64,000 nucleotides of DNA from Pseudoxanthomonas sangjuensis (GCF_010211755.1 NZ_PDWR01000006.1:83623-147622), one strand, 5' to 3'; counted from the stretch's first letter, positions 46,082-55,702 are shown. Numbers and translations are program-made. The notes: a model not told the origin generated them from the letters alone.

Positions 46082-47248
46082 CTATCGGCCGGCCAGTGCA
46101 TCGACGATGTTCAGGCGCATCGCGCGGATCGCCGGCAGCGCGCCGACCAGCAGGCCGATGCCGACCATCAGCGACAGGCCCAGCAGCCAGCTGCTGGCGC
46201 CGACCGGCGGCATGTTGATCACGCCGCCGCTGCCCAGGGTCAGGATCGGCCCGAGCAGCGCGGCCAGGCCCAGGCCGAGCACGCCGCCGATCAGGACCAG
46301 CAGCACCGATTCGGCCAGCACCAGGCCGAGCACGCTGCCGTCGCGGAAGCCGATGGTCTTCAGCACCGCCAGTTCCGGGATGCGCTCGCGCACCGCCTGC
46401 GCCATCGTGTTGCCGGTCAGCAGCAGCAGGGTGAAGAACACCGCGCCCATGATCGAGCCGACGATCAGGCCGATGTCGGCGGTCTGCTTCATCCACGACG
46501 CCGCGGCCGCCGCCTCGGTCATGGTCTTGGTTTCGTGATCCGAGTTGGCCGACAGCGCGTCGATCGCCTTGGCCACGCGGTCGGCCTGGTTGGCGTCGCG
46601 CACGCCGCTGACGTACCAGCCGACCTGGCCGCGGTTGTACGGCGTCGATTCGTCGAAGTATTTCCACTGCATCAGGATCATCTGGTCGTACCAGCCGCCA
46701 CTGGCCTTGTCCTTCGGCTTCATCACCCCGACGATGTCGAAGGCCCAGTTCTTGCTGCCGTCGCGGTTCGGGAAGATGGTCGAGATCAGCGGCAGCCTTT
46801 GCCCCACTTCCCAGCCGAAGCGCTTCATCAGGCCCTCGCCGACCAGCACGCCGGTGCGGGTGGCATCGAATGCCTCGCGCTGTTTCGGGTCGACCTCGAT
46901 TTCCGGGTACAGGTCCAGGTAGTTCGGCGCCACCGCGAAGCTGAAGATCTGGTTGTGCGGGTCCTGGTAGGCGCCGCCGAACCAGTTCGCATAGGTCACC
47001 GCCTTGACTCCGTCGGTCGCGGCGATGCGCGCGTCCAGCGATTGCGGCAGGGTATCGATGAACGACAGCCGCGACTGGGTCTGCAGGCGCGAAGCGCCCT
47101 GCGCGCTTTGCCCGGCCTGCTCGAAGCTTTCGCGCACGCCGTTGAGCAGGCCGAACAGCAGGAACGCGGCCAGGATCGATACCAGGGTCAGGATCGTGCG
47201 GGTCTTGCGCCGGAACAGCTCGGCCCAGATCAGGTGCAGGTATTTCAT
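46082..47248 (-). CDS. ABC transporter permease, MacB/FtsX type (first permease)
   Basis: A 388-residue permease with an N-terminal helix after ELFRRKTRTILTLVSILAAF, a periplasmic MacB_PCD domain (about residues 45-260) and three C-terminal helices of the FtsX fold. QAVRERIPELAVLKTIGFRDGS is the cytoplasmic coupling segment. It lies 15 bp before the second permease and 130 bp after the ATPase gene on the same strand. The two different permeases presumably pair as a heterodimer driven by the ATPase. The family moves substrates from the periplasmic side by mechanotransmission rather than through a membrane channel. Confidence 0.9.
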   Translation of the reverse strand: MKYLHLIWAELFRRKTRTILTLVSILAAFLLFGLLNGVRESFEQAGQSAQGASRLQTQSRLSFIDTLPQSLDARIAATDGVKAVTYANWFGGAYQDPHNQIFSFAVAPNYLDLYPEIEVDPKQREAFDATRTGVLVGEGLMKRFGWEVGQRLPLISTIFPNRDGSKNWAFDIVGVMKPKDKASGGWYDQMILMQWKYFDESTPYNRGQVGWYVSGVRDANQADRVAKAIDALSANSDHETKTMTEAAAAASWMKQTADIGLIVGSIMGAVFFTLLLLTGNTMAQAVRERIPELAVLKTIGFRDGSVLGLVLAESVLLVLIGGVLGLGLAALLGPILTLGSGGVINMPPVGASSWLLGLSLMVGIGLLVGALPAIRAMRLNIVDALAGR

Positions 47249-47378
47249 GATGCGGTTCCTTTTCCGGTCGTCATCCCGGACGCGGCGCGGGCCATGCTTT
47301 TGCGGCGAGGCGGACCGGACATCGGAGCGGCCGGCTTCGCCGTTGGAAAGCGCTTCCCGCTGCGCCCGGGATGGCGAG

Positions 47379-48071
<693 letters not shown>

Positions 48072-48208
48072 GACGTTACCTCGGTGTCGTTGCGATGTTC
48101 GGTGGGTGCGCCCGGGCGCATCCTTCGGTACGACGGACGGGAAGCCCCGTTTTCGACACCCGTCCCGGGCGGTTGGCCGCGGCGGGGCAATCCCCGCGCG
48201 CGGATGTT

Positions 48209-49450
48209 TCAGTCGGCCGCCGCCGCGACCGGTTTCACTCTGGCGCCGTCCTCCAGCTCCGCCGGCGGGTCCAGCACCACGGTGTCGCCGGCGGTCAGGC
48301 CGTCGCGCACCTGGCGGTCGTTGCCGAGCGCCATGCCGGTGCGGACCTTGCGCCGTCGTGCCCGGCCTTCGTCGTCGACCACGAAAGCCACGTCCTCGCC
48401 GTCGCGCTCGACGATGGCCGCCGCCGGTGCGCGCACGCCCTGCGGCGCCTGCGCGGCCTGCGGCTTTTCGGCCTCGAGGAAGCTGACGTTGACGCCCATG
48501 TCGGGAACGATGCGCGGGTCCTTCTGCTTCAGCGCGATGCGCACCTTGACCGTGGCCTTGCCGCGGTCGGCGGTGGGAATGATCGCGATGACCTCGGCCG
48601 GGATCTTCCAGTCGGGGTAGGCGTTCAGCGTGGCCTCGACCGGCATCTTCGGCTGCACCCGGCCGATGAAGGCCTCGCCGACGTCGACCTCGACTTCCAG
48701 CGAATCCATGTCGACGATCGTGCCGATGCCGGTGCGGGTGAAGCCGCCGCCGGCCGACAGCGGCGAAACGATCTCGCCCGGCTGCGCGGCCTTGGCCACG
48801 ACCACGCCGGCGAACGGCGCGCGCACCACGGTGTTGTCGACGCCGAGGTCGGAAATGGCCAATGCGTCGGAAGCGACCCGGGTGTTGCGCTGCGCGGCCT
48901 GCAGTTGCGCGCGCAGCGTGTCGCGCTGCGCCAGCGCCTGCTCGTATTGCGAGCGCGACACCAGCTGCTGGCCGGCCAGTTCCCGCAGGCGCGACGCGTC
49001 GGCCTCGGCCTGCTTCAGCTGCGCCTGCACCCGGGCGACCTCGCTGCGCGCGGCCAGCAGCTGCGAGGCCGACAGCCGGCGCTGCGCATCGGCGTCGATC
49101 GGGTCGAGCGTGGCCAGCACCTGGCCTTCCTCGACGCGCTGGCCTTCCTCGATCAGCACCTCGCGCACCTTGCCGGTGATCTTCGCCGACACGGTGGCCA
49201 TGCGCCGCGCGACCACGTAGCCGGTGGCGTCGAGCACCGACGCCGCATCGCCGTTGCCGATCGCCGCGACCGTCGCGGTGCGGACCTCGAGCGGTTTCGC
49301 CCGCGCGAACGCGAACCAGCCCAGCGCCGCCAGCAGCAGCAACGCGACCGCCGCCAGAGCGATCCACCGCCCGCGTCGCGACGGCGGCGCGGGCGGTGGT
49401 GGTTTGCGGTCGATGCGCAGTTCCTTCAGCAGTTCGGCGGAAGCGTTCAT
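48209..49450 (-). CDS. periplasmic adaptor (HlyD/MacA family) of the ABC export system
   Basis: A 413-residue membrane-fusion protein. One membrane helix (about residues 35-53) is followed by the beta-barrel/lipoyl part (AKITGKVREVLIEEGQRVEEGQVLATLD in part), an alpha-helical hairpin (about 110-185, Ala/Gln/Arg-rich), a second lipoyl half (DNTVVRAPFAGVVVAKAAQPGEIV in part) and a beta-barrel. The order matches MacA-like adaptors, which connect an ABC permease to an outer-membrane channel. No outer-membrane factor gene is next to it. It is the first gene of the four-gene unit. The start at 49450 is the Met just before the polar head (MNASAELLKELRIDRK). Confidence 0.92.
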   Translation of the reverse strand: MNASAELLKELRIDRKPPPPAPPSRRGRWIALAAVALLLLAALGWFAFARAKPLEVRTATVAAIGNGDAASVLDATGYVVARRMATVSAKITGKVREVLIEEGQRVEEGQVLATLDPIDADAQRRLSASQLLAARSEVARVQAQLKQAEADASRLRELAGQQLVSRSQYEQALAQRDTLRAQLQAAQRNTRVASDALAISDLGVDNTVVRAPFAGVVVAKAAQPGEIVSPLSAGGGFTRTGIGTIVDMDSLEVEVDVGEAFIGRVQPKMPVEATLNAYPDWKIPAEVIAIIPTADRGKATVKVRIALKQKDPRIVPDMGVNVSFLEAEKPQAAQAPQGVRAPAAAIVERDGEDVAFVVDDEGRARRRKVRTGMALGNDRQVRDGLTAGDTVVLDPPAELEDGARVKPVAAAAD

Positions 49451-49532
49451 GCAGGATCCGGGCGGTGGGGCGAAAGGCGAAGTGTGACTGCATCGCGTTG
49501 CCCTGCCAACCGCCGCGGCCGGTCGCGCGCGG

Positions 49533-50117
49533 TCATTCGCGGCCCACCGCGCCGGCTTGCGGCCAGTCGCTGTCGCCGATGCGCTCGAGTTGCATCTCGA
49601 TGAACGGCACCGGCAACTGCCCCGGCAGCGTGCGCAAGCCGGTTTCGTGCCAGGCGCCGTCGTTGACCGTGGCGACGTAATGCATGCGCATCGGCCCGGC
49701 CGGCATGCTCCAGGCGAAGCCGTCGGCGGTGGTCTCGAACGGCGCGTCGACGACGTGGCCCTGGGCATAGGAGCGCATCGAGTAGCGCTTCGTGTCCGGG
49801 TCGTAGGAGATCACCGCGAAGGCGTTGAACGCGGTCGCGCCGTCCTTGTCGTAGCTGCGGCCCTCGATCAGCTTCACCGTGCCGTCGAGCAGCGGGCCGA
49901 TGCGTTCGGTGTGGGTGGTGGTCAGCTTGGCGCCGTTCGGCAGGTCGATCGTGGCGGTGCCGCGCCACTGCCCGTCGAGCGCGTCGAGCGCGGCCATCGC
50001 CTCCTTCTGCGCGGCGACGCGCGCGACGTTGTCGGGCGGCGGCTGTTGCGCGGCGGCCGTCGCGACGGCGGCCATCAGGGCCAGTGAAGCGGTGCGTGCG
50101 AAAGCGACAGTGTTCAT
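49533..50117 (-). CDS. exported DUF1579-like protein
   Basis: A 194-residue protein with a signal peptide (ALMAAVATAAAQQ). The mature part has the DUF1579-like layout of a small lipocalin-type barrel: ALDGQWRGTATIDLPNGAKLTTTHTERIGPLLDG (in part), FNAFAVISYDPDTKRYSMRSYAQGHV and FIEMQLERIG. The function is unknown. It lies downstream of the small regulator gene on the same strand, 37 bp after its stop, and may belong to the same operon. Confidence 0.8.
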   Translation of the reverse strand: MNTVAFARTASLALMAAVATAAAQQPPPDNVARVAAQKEAMAALDALDGQWRGTATIDLPNGAKLTTTHTERIGPLLDGTVKLIEGRSYDKDGATAFNAFAVISYDPDTKRYSMRSYAQGHVVDAPFETTADGFAWSMPAGPMRMHYVATVNDGAWHETGLRTLPGQLPVPFIEMQLERIGDSDWPQAGAVGRE

Positions 50118-50154
50118 TCCCGGGTCTCCGCTGGTGGTGGGTGGTATCGCGCGG

Positions 50155-50451
50155 TCAGCCCGCGCCGATCAGTTGCTGCAGCGCGGCCAGGTGCCGCTTC
50201 AGCGCGTCGTTGCCTTGCGCGGTCAGCCTGTACCAGGTGACCGGTTTGCGTTCGACGAAATCGCGGCGCAGCTCGACGTAGCCCTCGTCCTCCAGCCGGC
50301 GCAGCTGCGCGCCGAGGTTGCCGTCGGTCAGGTCGAGCTGCTGCTTGAAGCCGGCGAAGCTGACTTCGCCGTGCCGCGCCAGCAGCACCGCGATCGCCAG
50401 CCGCGCGCGGTGTTCGAACGCGGGATCGAAGCCGGTGAACGCCTGTTTCAC
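50155..50451 (-). CDS. winged-helix transcriptional regulator (small PadR/MarR-like)
   Basis: A 98-residue DNA-binding protein. The winged helix is seen in ARLAIAVLLARHGEVSFAGFKQQLDLTDGNLGAQLRRLEDEGYVELRRDFVERKPVTWYRLT (quoted only as key blocks: FKQQLDLTDGNLGAQLRRL and WYRLT), a pattern of the small transcriptional regulators annotated as MarR or PadR-like. The start is GTG 50451, which overlaps the stop of the membrane protein gene before it (GTGA), so the two are translationally coupled. A palindromic promoter region stands before that gene, so the regulator may control its own operon. Confidence 0.85.
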   Translation of the reverse strand: MKQAFTGFDPAFEHRARLAIAVLLARHGEVSFAGFKQQLDLTDGNLGAQLRRLEDEGYVELRRDFVERKPVTWYRLTAQGNDALKRHLAALQQLIGAG

Positions 50452-51032
50452 GCCCGCCCGCCCTGCGCGCGCGCGCGCCGCGCCGCCAGCCCGGCCCAGG
50501 CCAGCGCCACGGCGATGACCACGCCGGCGATCGTCCAGGTGTAGGGCAGGGCGAAGGCGGTCAGCAGCGCGTACGCGGCCAGCATCAGCAGCCCGGCCCA
50601 CAGCAGCGAGCGTTCCAGGTGCACGCCGGCCAGCGCGTACAGCAGGCCGGTGGTGAACAGGAAGCCGGCGCCGCCCTGGCGCGGCGGGACGCGTTCCAGC
50701 AGCAGCGGCAGCATGGTCAGCAGGTAGGCCAGGCCGCCGATGCCCCAGTGCAGGCCGTAGCGCCGGCCCAGCTCGCGGTCGTTGATCCCGCTGCGCCGCG
50801 CGTCGCGCTCGCCCAGCCACCAGCTCAGCGCGCCGCCGCCGAACCCGGCGACCAGCCAGTACGCGCCGAAGATCCGCGGCAGGTGCTGGCCGAAATCGAC
50901 CAGCGGGAAACCGACCGCGATGATCGCGGCCCACAGGAAGAAGATCGCCGGCACGCCGGCGGGGCGGGCGCGGCGGCGGGCCGCCGTGGCGATGTAGTCG
51001 AGGTCCTGCTTGAGCTGGTCGTTTTCGGTCAT
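50448..51032 (-). CDS. multi-spanning membrane protein coupled to the regulator
   Basis: A 194-residue protein with a charged head (MTENDQLKQDLDYIATAARR) and about five hydrophobic segments. The pattern (QLKQDLDYI at the start, helices spaced through the rest) resembles unnamed membrane proteins that accompany small winged-helix regulators. No function is known. Its TGA overlaps the GTG of the regulator. The start at 51032 is chosen over a Met five codons upstream because similarity to such proteins begins with MTENDQL. Confidence 0.75.
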   Translation of the reverse strand: MTENDQLKQDLDYIATAARRRARPAGVPAIFFLWAAIIAVGFPLVDFGQHLPRIFGAYWLVAGFGGGALSWWLGERDARRSGINDRELGRRYGLHWGIGGLAYLLTMLPLLLERVPPRQGGAGFLFTTGLLYALAGVHLERSLLWAGLLMLAAYALLTAFALPYTWTIAGVVIAVALAWAGLAARRARAQGGRA

Positions 51033-51062
51033 GGCACGGGCCCGCAATGGGAGTTCACGTAC

Positions 51063-51090
51063 AGAGTACTCTAAAAAATAGAGTAGTCAA
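51063..51090 (-). promoter_or_regulatory. promoter with overlapping inverted repeat
   Basis: On the minus strand TTGACT (complement of 51085-51090) and TACTCT (complement of 51063-51068) are 16 bp apart, a plausible -35/-10 pair, about 30 bp before the membrane protein start. Between and over them, TACTCTA (51067-51073) and TAGAGTA (51079-51085) form a perfect 7-bp inverted repeat with a five-base A spacer, a likely operator for the winged-helix regulator encoded in this operon. Confidence 0.6.
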
Positions 51091-51186
51091 CTGCCAAATG
51101 TCCGAAACCCCTGCCGGTCGTGCCGCGGCGTGAGCCGGCCGCCGGTTCGGCGTACGCTGCGGCCTTCCAAACCCGAGGGGAAGGCC

Positions 51187-51612
51187 ATGAAGACGGAACG
51201 TCCGCGCTGGTTCTGGGTCGTGTCGGTGCTCGCGCTGTTGTGGAACCTGGTGGGGCTGGCGATGTTCTGGGTGGAGGTCACGCTGTCGCCGGCGGCGGTG
51301 GCGGCGCTGCCGCCCGAACAGCAGCAGATCCACGCGGCGATGCCGCAGTGGGTGTACGCGTTCTTCGGCATCGCGGTCGTCGCCGGCGTGCTCGGCGCGC
51401 TGGGCCTGCTGCTGAAGCGGCGCTGGGCCGCGCCGCTGCTGCTGGTTTCGCTGCTGGCGGTGGCGGTGCAGATGGCGTCGGCCTACGCGACCACGCCGGT
51501 GTGGGCGCTGACCGGCGCCGCCGGCGCGGTGTTCCCGCTGGTCCTGGTCGTGATCGGCCTGCTGCTGTGGCTGTTCGCGCGCAAGGCCGCGGCGCGCGGC
51601 TGGATCGGCTGA
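51187..51612 (+). CDS. small membrane protein, unknown function
   Basis: A 141-residue protein with four hydrophobic segments (about residues 9-30, 55-77, 82-102 and 108-130) joined by short loops. The first (WFWVVSVLALLWNLVGLAMF) is followed by a loop rich in Ala, Pro and Gln. It resembles sugar-transporter-annotated small membrane proteins of unknown function in Gammaproteobacteria. ATG 51187 follows GAGGGGAAGG, a strong ribosome site. It is divergent from the regulator operon and convergent with the acetyltransferase gene, one base apart from its stop. Confidence 0.78.
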   Translation: MKTERPRWFWVVSVLALLWNLVGLAMFWVEVTLSPAAVAALPPEQQQIHAAMPQWVYAFFGIAVVAGVLGALGLLLKRRWAAPLLLVSLLAVAVQMASAYATTPVWALTGAAGAVFPLVLVVIGLLLWLFARKAAARGWIG

Positions 51613-51613
51613 C

Positions 51614-52150
51614 TCAGCCGATCCAGTAGCGTCGCTTCGGCCCGGGCGAGCCGGGAACGGTCGCGACGTCCTCGAGCACGCCGCCGTTGCGCTCGATCGC
51701 CTTGATCGAAGCCCGGTTGTCGTCGTCGCAGGTGACGAGGATGCGGCGTATCCCGAGTTCGCCGCGGGCGATGCCGACGGCCTTCGCGAGGATCGCGGTG
51801 GCGTAGCCGCGGCCGCGGAATTCCGGGACCACGACGTAGCCGATGTGCCCGCCGAAGCGTTCCAGCGCGTCGTTCAGGTGGTGCCGGATCGACGCGCGGC
51901 CGACGATCCGCGCGCCATCGAAGGCGAACAGGAAGGTCGACGGGACGTGGTCCGGCGTCGGCAGGCCGATGCCCAGCCGCTGTTCGCGCAGCCGTTGCAG
52001 GTAGGCCGCGAACGCCATGCCTTCGTCGTGGTAGTGCAGGAACGTCGGACAGCCCGGCGTCGTCGCCCGGTGCGCGCGCAGGAATTCGGCTTCCTCGTCC
52101 GGGCGCGGCAGCCGCAGTTCCAGGCCGGGATGCAGCGCCGCGCAGTGCAT
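51614..52150 (-). CDS. GNAT-family N-acetyltransferase
   Basis: A 178-residue acetyltransferase. The acetyl-CoA binding motif A is clear in GYVVVPEFRGRGYATAILAKAV (as VVVPEFRGRGYAT), followed by ILVTCDDDNRASIKAIERNGGVLED, the usual motif B region. The substrate is unknown; it is similar to YkkB-like predicted acetyltransferases. The ATG at 52150 overlaps the stop of the aminopeptidase gene (ATGA). Confidence 0.88.
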   Translation of the reverse strand: MHCAALHPGLELRLPRPDEEAEFLRAHRATTPGCPTFLHYHDEGMAFAAYLQRLREQRLGIGLPTPDHVPSTFLFAFDGARIVGRASIRHHLNDALERFGGHIGYVVVPEFRGRGYATAILAKAVGIARGELGIRRILVTCDDDNRASIKAIERNGGVLEDVATVPGSPGPKRRYWIG

Positions 52151-53523
52151 CAGCCGGCGCGCACCTTCAGCAACGCATAGGCCGACCGCAGGCCCAGCGC
52201 CTCGCCGCCGGTCGGGCGGCCGGGGCGGTCGCTGTCGTTCCAGGCGTAGGTGTCCAGGTGCGCCCACGGCGTGCCGGCCGGCACGAAGCGTTCGAGGTAC
52301 AGCGCCGCGGTGACCGCGCCGGCCATGCGCGAGCCGGCGTTGGCCAGGTCGGCCGGGTGGCTGGTCAGGTAGCGCAGGTACGGGCGCCACAGCGGCATGC
52401 GCCAGACCGGGTCGCGGGTCGCGTCGGCGGCGGCCAGCCATTCGCCGGCCAGCGCATCGTCGTTGGCGAACAGCGCCGGCAGGTCCGGGCCCAGCGCGAT
52501 CCGCGCCGCGCCGGTCAGGGTGGCGAAGTCGACGACGAAGTCGGGCTTCCGTTCGCCGGCGCAGGCCAGCGCGTCGCACAGCACCAGCCGGCCCTCGGCG
52601 TCGGTGTTGTCGATCTCGACGCTGATCCCGGCGCGGGTCGCGATGATCTCGCCGGGGCGCAGCGCGTTCGGGCCGATCGAATTCTCCACCGCCGGCACCA
52701 GCACGGTCAGGCGCAGCGGCAGCCTGCGCGCCATCGCCAGCCCGGCCAGCGCCAGCGCGTGCGCGGCGCCGCCCATGTCCTTCTTCATGTGGCGCATGCC
52801 GTCGGCCGGCTTGATGTCGAGGCCGCCGGTGTCGAAGCACACGCCCTTGCCGACGATGGCGACGTGCGGATGCGCCGCGTCGCCCCACGACAGCGAGAGC
52901 AATCGCGGCGCGCGGTGCGAGGCGCGGCCGACCGCGTGGATCGCCGGGAAGTTCTTCGCCAGCAGTCCGTCGCCGCTCACGACCTCGATGGCCGCGCCAT
53001 GCGTTTGCGCCAGGTCGCGCGCGATCGCCTCCAGTTCGTCCGGCCCCATGTGCTCGGTCGGCGTGTTGACCCAGTCGCGCACGCGGACGCAGGCGGCGAG
53101 CACGTCGAGCGCTTCGGCGTCGGCGCGCTCCAGCACCAGTCGAGCGGCTTCGCGCGCCGGTTTCTTGTAGCGGCTGAACCTGTAGGCGCCGAGGCCCCAG
53201 CCCAGCTGCAGCGCCGCCGCGCGCGCGCCGTCGCCCGCTGCGTTCGCCGGTTTCCAGTCGCCGGCCGGCAGGCCGTACGGCGCATGCGCATACGCATACG
53301 GATCGAGCGCGTCGCCGACGCCGATCGCCGCGCCGGCGACGCCGTCGGCGCCCGGTAGCAGCAGCAGCGAGCCGGGCGCGGCGGAAAACTTCTGCGCGTC
53401 GATCCACGCCTGCGTCGCCGCCGGCTGCGCGTCGCGCCACGACGGGAATCCCGTCGCGTCGAGCACGTGCAGCGGCAGCGCGTTGGCGGCGTCGTGGGAA
53501 TAGGCGGCGGGCAGTTCGCTCAT
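52150..53523 (-). CDS. leucyl aminopeptidase family (M17) protein
   Basis: A 457-residue M17 peptidase. The metal-binding core is complete: GKGVCFDTGGLDIKPADGM (Lys and Asp), MKKDMGGAA, and NTDAEGRLVLCDAL (Asp-x-Glu-Gly-Arg). The N-terminal domain is shorter than in E. coli PepA, as in the PepB-like branch. It removes N-terminal residues from peptides in the cytoplasm with two metal ions. The following acetyltransferase gene overlaps its stop, and the HAD phosphatase gene precedes it by 75 bp. Confidence 0.94.
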   Translation of the reverse strand: MSELPAAYSHDAANALPLHVLDATGFPSWRDAQPAATQAWIDAQKFSAAPGSLLLLPGADGVAGAAIGVGDALDPYAYAHAPYGLPAGDWKPANAAGDGARAAALQLGWGLGAYRFSRYKKPAREAARLVLERADAEALDVLAACVRVRDWVNTPTEHMGPDELEAIARDLAQTHGAAIEVVSGDGLLAKNFPAIHAVGRASHRAPRLLSLSWGDAAHPHVAIVGKGVCFDTGGLDIKPADGMRHMKKDMGGAAHALALAGLAMARRLPLRLTVLVPAVENSIGPNALRPGEIIATRAGISVEIDNTDAEGRLVLCDALACAGERKPDFVVDFATLTGAARIALGPDLPALFANDDALAGEWLAAADATRDPVWRMPLWRPYLRYLTSHPADLANAGSRMAGAVTAALYLERFVPAGTPWAHLDTYAWNDSDRPGRPTGGEALGLRSAYALLKVRAG

Positions 53524-53598
53524 CGGATTGTCCGGAATCGGCTGGCCCTTCGACGTCGCGCCTGCGGCGCTGCGCCCGGGGCGAGCGGGGGTGGGAAG

Positions 53599-54312
53599 TC
53601 AGTTCGGGTGCGAATCCAGCCAGTCGGCCAGTTCGGCGAGGGAGGAGAACTCGAGGTCGGGGCGCGGCACGCCGTCCGGCCAGGCCGCGACCTCGCCCGC
53701 TTCGTTCGGCCGGTTCAGCCAGCAACTGCGCAGGCCGGCGCGCGCGGCGCCGAGCGCGTCCAGTTCGACATGGTCGCCGACGTGCAGCACTTCGTGCGGC
53801 TGCAGGTTCAGCTGCGCGCAGGCGGCGTGGAAGAACGAGGCCTCGGGCTTGGCCGCGCCGTGTTCGCGCGAATGCAGGCGGGCGACGAAGCGGTCGGCCA
53901 GGCCGATGCGATGCAGGTCGGCGTTGCCGTTGCTCAGCGACGCGAGCGGCACGCGCGCGCGCAGCCGGTCCAGCGCCGGCAGCGTGTCCGGGTAGAACTC
54001 GACCCGGTTGCGTTCGGCGTAGAACGCCTCGTAGGCCTCGTCGAGCCGGTGCAGCGCGCCGCCGCTTTCGCGCAGCGCGATCTCCAGGGTCAGCCGGCGC
54101 AGCGCGCTCAGGTCGTGCAGCAGCTGCGGGTTCTCGGCGAACACGCGCTCGCGCAGTGCGCGCATCGCCTCGATCGGGAACATCCGCGCGGTGGCCGGGC
54201 TGTGCTCGCGCAGCCACGCGTCGAGCACGCGCTCGATGCGCGCGCCGACCGGCGGGAACGGCCACAGCGTGTCGTCGAGGTCGAGGGTGATGGCGCGGAC
54301 GGTAAAGCTCAT
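53599..54312 (-). CDS. HAD-superfamily hydrolase (YigB-like phosphatase)
   Basis: A 237-residue HAD hydrolase. Motif I is ITLDLDDTLWPFPP with the nucleophile and acid aspartates, motif II LASLSNGNADL, motif III the Lys in AAKPEASFFHAA and motif IV LHVGDHVELDALGA. The cap is alpha-helical (subclass I). The WP after the DxDxT motif recalls YigB, which acts on FMN and sugar phosphates. The precise substrate is not known. It precedes the M17 peptidase gene on the same strand. Confidence 0.9.
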   Translation of the reverse strand: MSFTVRAITLDLDDTLWPFPPVGARIERVLDAWLREHSPATARMFPIEAMRALRERVFAENPQLLHDLSALRRLTLEIALRESGGALHRLDEAYEAFYAERNRVEFYPDTLPALDRLRARVPLASLSNGNADLHRIGLADRFVARLHSREHGAAKPEASFFHAACAQLNLQPHEVLHVGDHVELDALGAARAGLRSCWLNRPNEAGEVAAWPDGVPRPDLEFSSLAELADWLDSHPN

Positions 54313-54446
54313 CCGGGGATTTTACGGCACCGGGGCCATGCCATCCGGTCCGCGGCACGGCGCAAATCGCCAGGCCCGTCCGGATCGCTGCGGCCCCCGT
54401 TCGCGACTTGCGTCGCTTCCGCGGCGCGGGAGGCTGCGATCCGGCC

Positions 54447-54857
54447 TCAGCGCTCCGACAGCTCGGTCGCCGCCTCGGCCGGCAGGGGCGCGACGGCCGG
54501 CGTTTCGGCCTCGAAGTCTTCGTCGACCAGCGGCTCTTCCGGCAACGGCCCGCCGGCCGTGTCGGCGTCCGCCCCGGTCGCATCGGCGAAGCCGCCGACC
54601 GCCGCCTGCGCGCCGGCGAACAGGTTCGCGACCGCGCCGACCATGCGCAGCACGCGCGGGCCGTTCAGCGCGGCCAGCGGTTCGGCGCGCCCGGCCAGGA
54701 AGCCGGCGACGAGGCCGGCCGAAACGATCCGCCACGGCGTCCAGCCTTCGCGCCACGCGCGCCTCACTTCGCCCCAATGCTGCAGCGCCTGCTGCTGGCG
54801 GCCCTCGAGCAGGCGCTCGCGGCGTTGCACGCGGCGTTGCAGGGCGGCGAACTTCAC
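54447..54857 (-). CDS. hypothetical protein of envelope cluster
   Basis: A 136-residue protein. The first part (VKFAALQRRVQRRERLLEGRQQQALQHW in part) is basic and helical, then comes WREGWTPWRIVSAGLVAGFLAGRAEPL, a Gly/Ala-rich segment that may sit in or on the membrane, and an acidic Ala/Glu-rich tail. GTG 54857 overlaps the stop of the holin-like gene (GTGA), so it is the third gene of a coupled group after DUF883 and the holin-like gene. Similar proteins occur in the same place in Xanthomonadaceae, with no known function. Confidence 0.72.
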   Translation of the reverse strand: MKFAALQRRVQRRERLLEGRQQQALQHWGEVRRAWREGWTPWRIVSAGLVAGFLAGRAEPLAALNGPRVLRMVGAVANLFAGAQAAVGGFADATGADADTAGGPLPEEPLVDEDFEAETPAVAPLPAEAATELSER

Positions 54858-55300
54858 GTGGCGTCGTCCTCGCCGCTGCCGCCGATGCCCAGCTTCGCCA
54901 GTTGCCGGCGGGTGGCGTCGAGGCGGGTGTGCTCGAAGTAGCCGGCCATCTTCCACGCGCCGAACGCGGCGATCGCCAGGCTCAGCCCCGCGGCGACGCC
55001 GATCGCGCCCAGCCACGACAGGCCGAGGCGCTGCAGCAGCGAAACCAGCGCCGCCATCAGCAGCAGCCACGACGAGGCGGCGAACACCACGACCACCGCC
55101 AGCCACAGCAGCGCGCGCACCAGCGCGGCGCGGGCCAGCGCCAGGTCGGCGGCGACCAGGCCGCGCAGCGCGCGACCGGCGTCGACCGCGCTGGCGAAGC
55201 CGGCGCGGCCGGCGTCGCCGAACTGGCGCAGGCTTTCCTCGAGCGAAGGCGTCGGCTTGCGCTCGTCGTCTTCGCCGGACGGCGTGCCGGGCGTGTCCAT
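54854..55300 (-). CDS. phage holin family protein (Actinobacterial holin-X type membrane protein)
   Basis: A 148-residue protein with a soluble acidic head, then two long helices (about residues 60-95 and 99-118, LLWLAVVVVFAASSWLLLMAALVSL in part) and a basic tail. The arrangement matches the holin-X family (PF07332), which despite its name is chromosomal and usually sits beside a DUF883 gene. It is probably an envelope stress protein. The next gene starts inside its stop (GTGA). Confidence 0.82.
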   Translation of the reverse strand: MDTPGTPSGEDDERKPTPSLEESLRQFGDAGRAGFASAVDAGRALRGLVAADLALARAALVRALLWLAVVVVFAASSWLLLMAALVSLLQRLGLSWLGAIGVAAGLSLAIAAFGAWKMAGYFEHTRLDATRRQLAKLGIGGSGEDDAT

Positions 55301-55327
55301 GCGGGGCGGGGCGGCCGCGGCGGCCGC

Positions 55328-55702
55328 TTACTTGTCGCTGCCGCCGCTGCGCGCGAGCTTGGCGACGATCCAGCCGGCGGCGAAGGCGACGCCGAACGAA
55401 ACCAGCGGGCGCTCGCGGATCAGCTCGGCGGCGCTGTCGATCAGGTCGCGGCCCTTGTCCATCAGCGCGTCCATCTGTTCCTTCGCGGCGGCGCCGCCGG
55501 ATTCGGCGGCGGCGATGCCCGACAGCGCGCTGTCGGCCAGTTCGGCCTTGACGTTCGCGCGACCCAGCTTCAATTCGTCGCCCGCGGCCGAAGCCGCGCC
55601 CTTGAGCGCTTCGCCCGCGGCCGAAGCGGCCGACTTCAGGTGCGAGCCGGCCTCGCTCAGGTTGCTCTTCACGGCATCGGTGGCGGTGGGGGTGGTGCTC
55701 AT
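55328..55702 (-). CDS. DUF883 family protein (ElaB/YqjD-like)
   Basis: A 124-residue protein with an amphipathic Ala/Lys-rich region (about residues 10-95) and one C-terminal membrane helix (ERPLVSFGVAFAAGWIVAKLAR), the layout of DUF883/YqjD-like proteins, which anchor ribosomes or act in stress in E. coli. The start at 55702 has CAGGAGAAGACG upstream as ribosome site. It heads a group of three genes with the holin-like protein. Confidence 0.85.
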   Translation of the reverse strand: MSTTPTATDAVKSNLSEAGSHLKSAASAAGEALKGAASAAGDELKLGRANVKAELADSALSGIAAAESGGAAAKEQMDALMDKGRDLIDSAAELIRERPLVSFGVAFAAGWIVAKLARSGGSDK

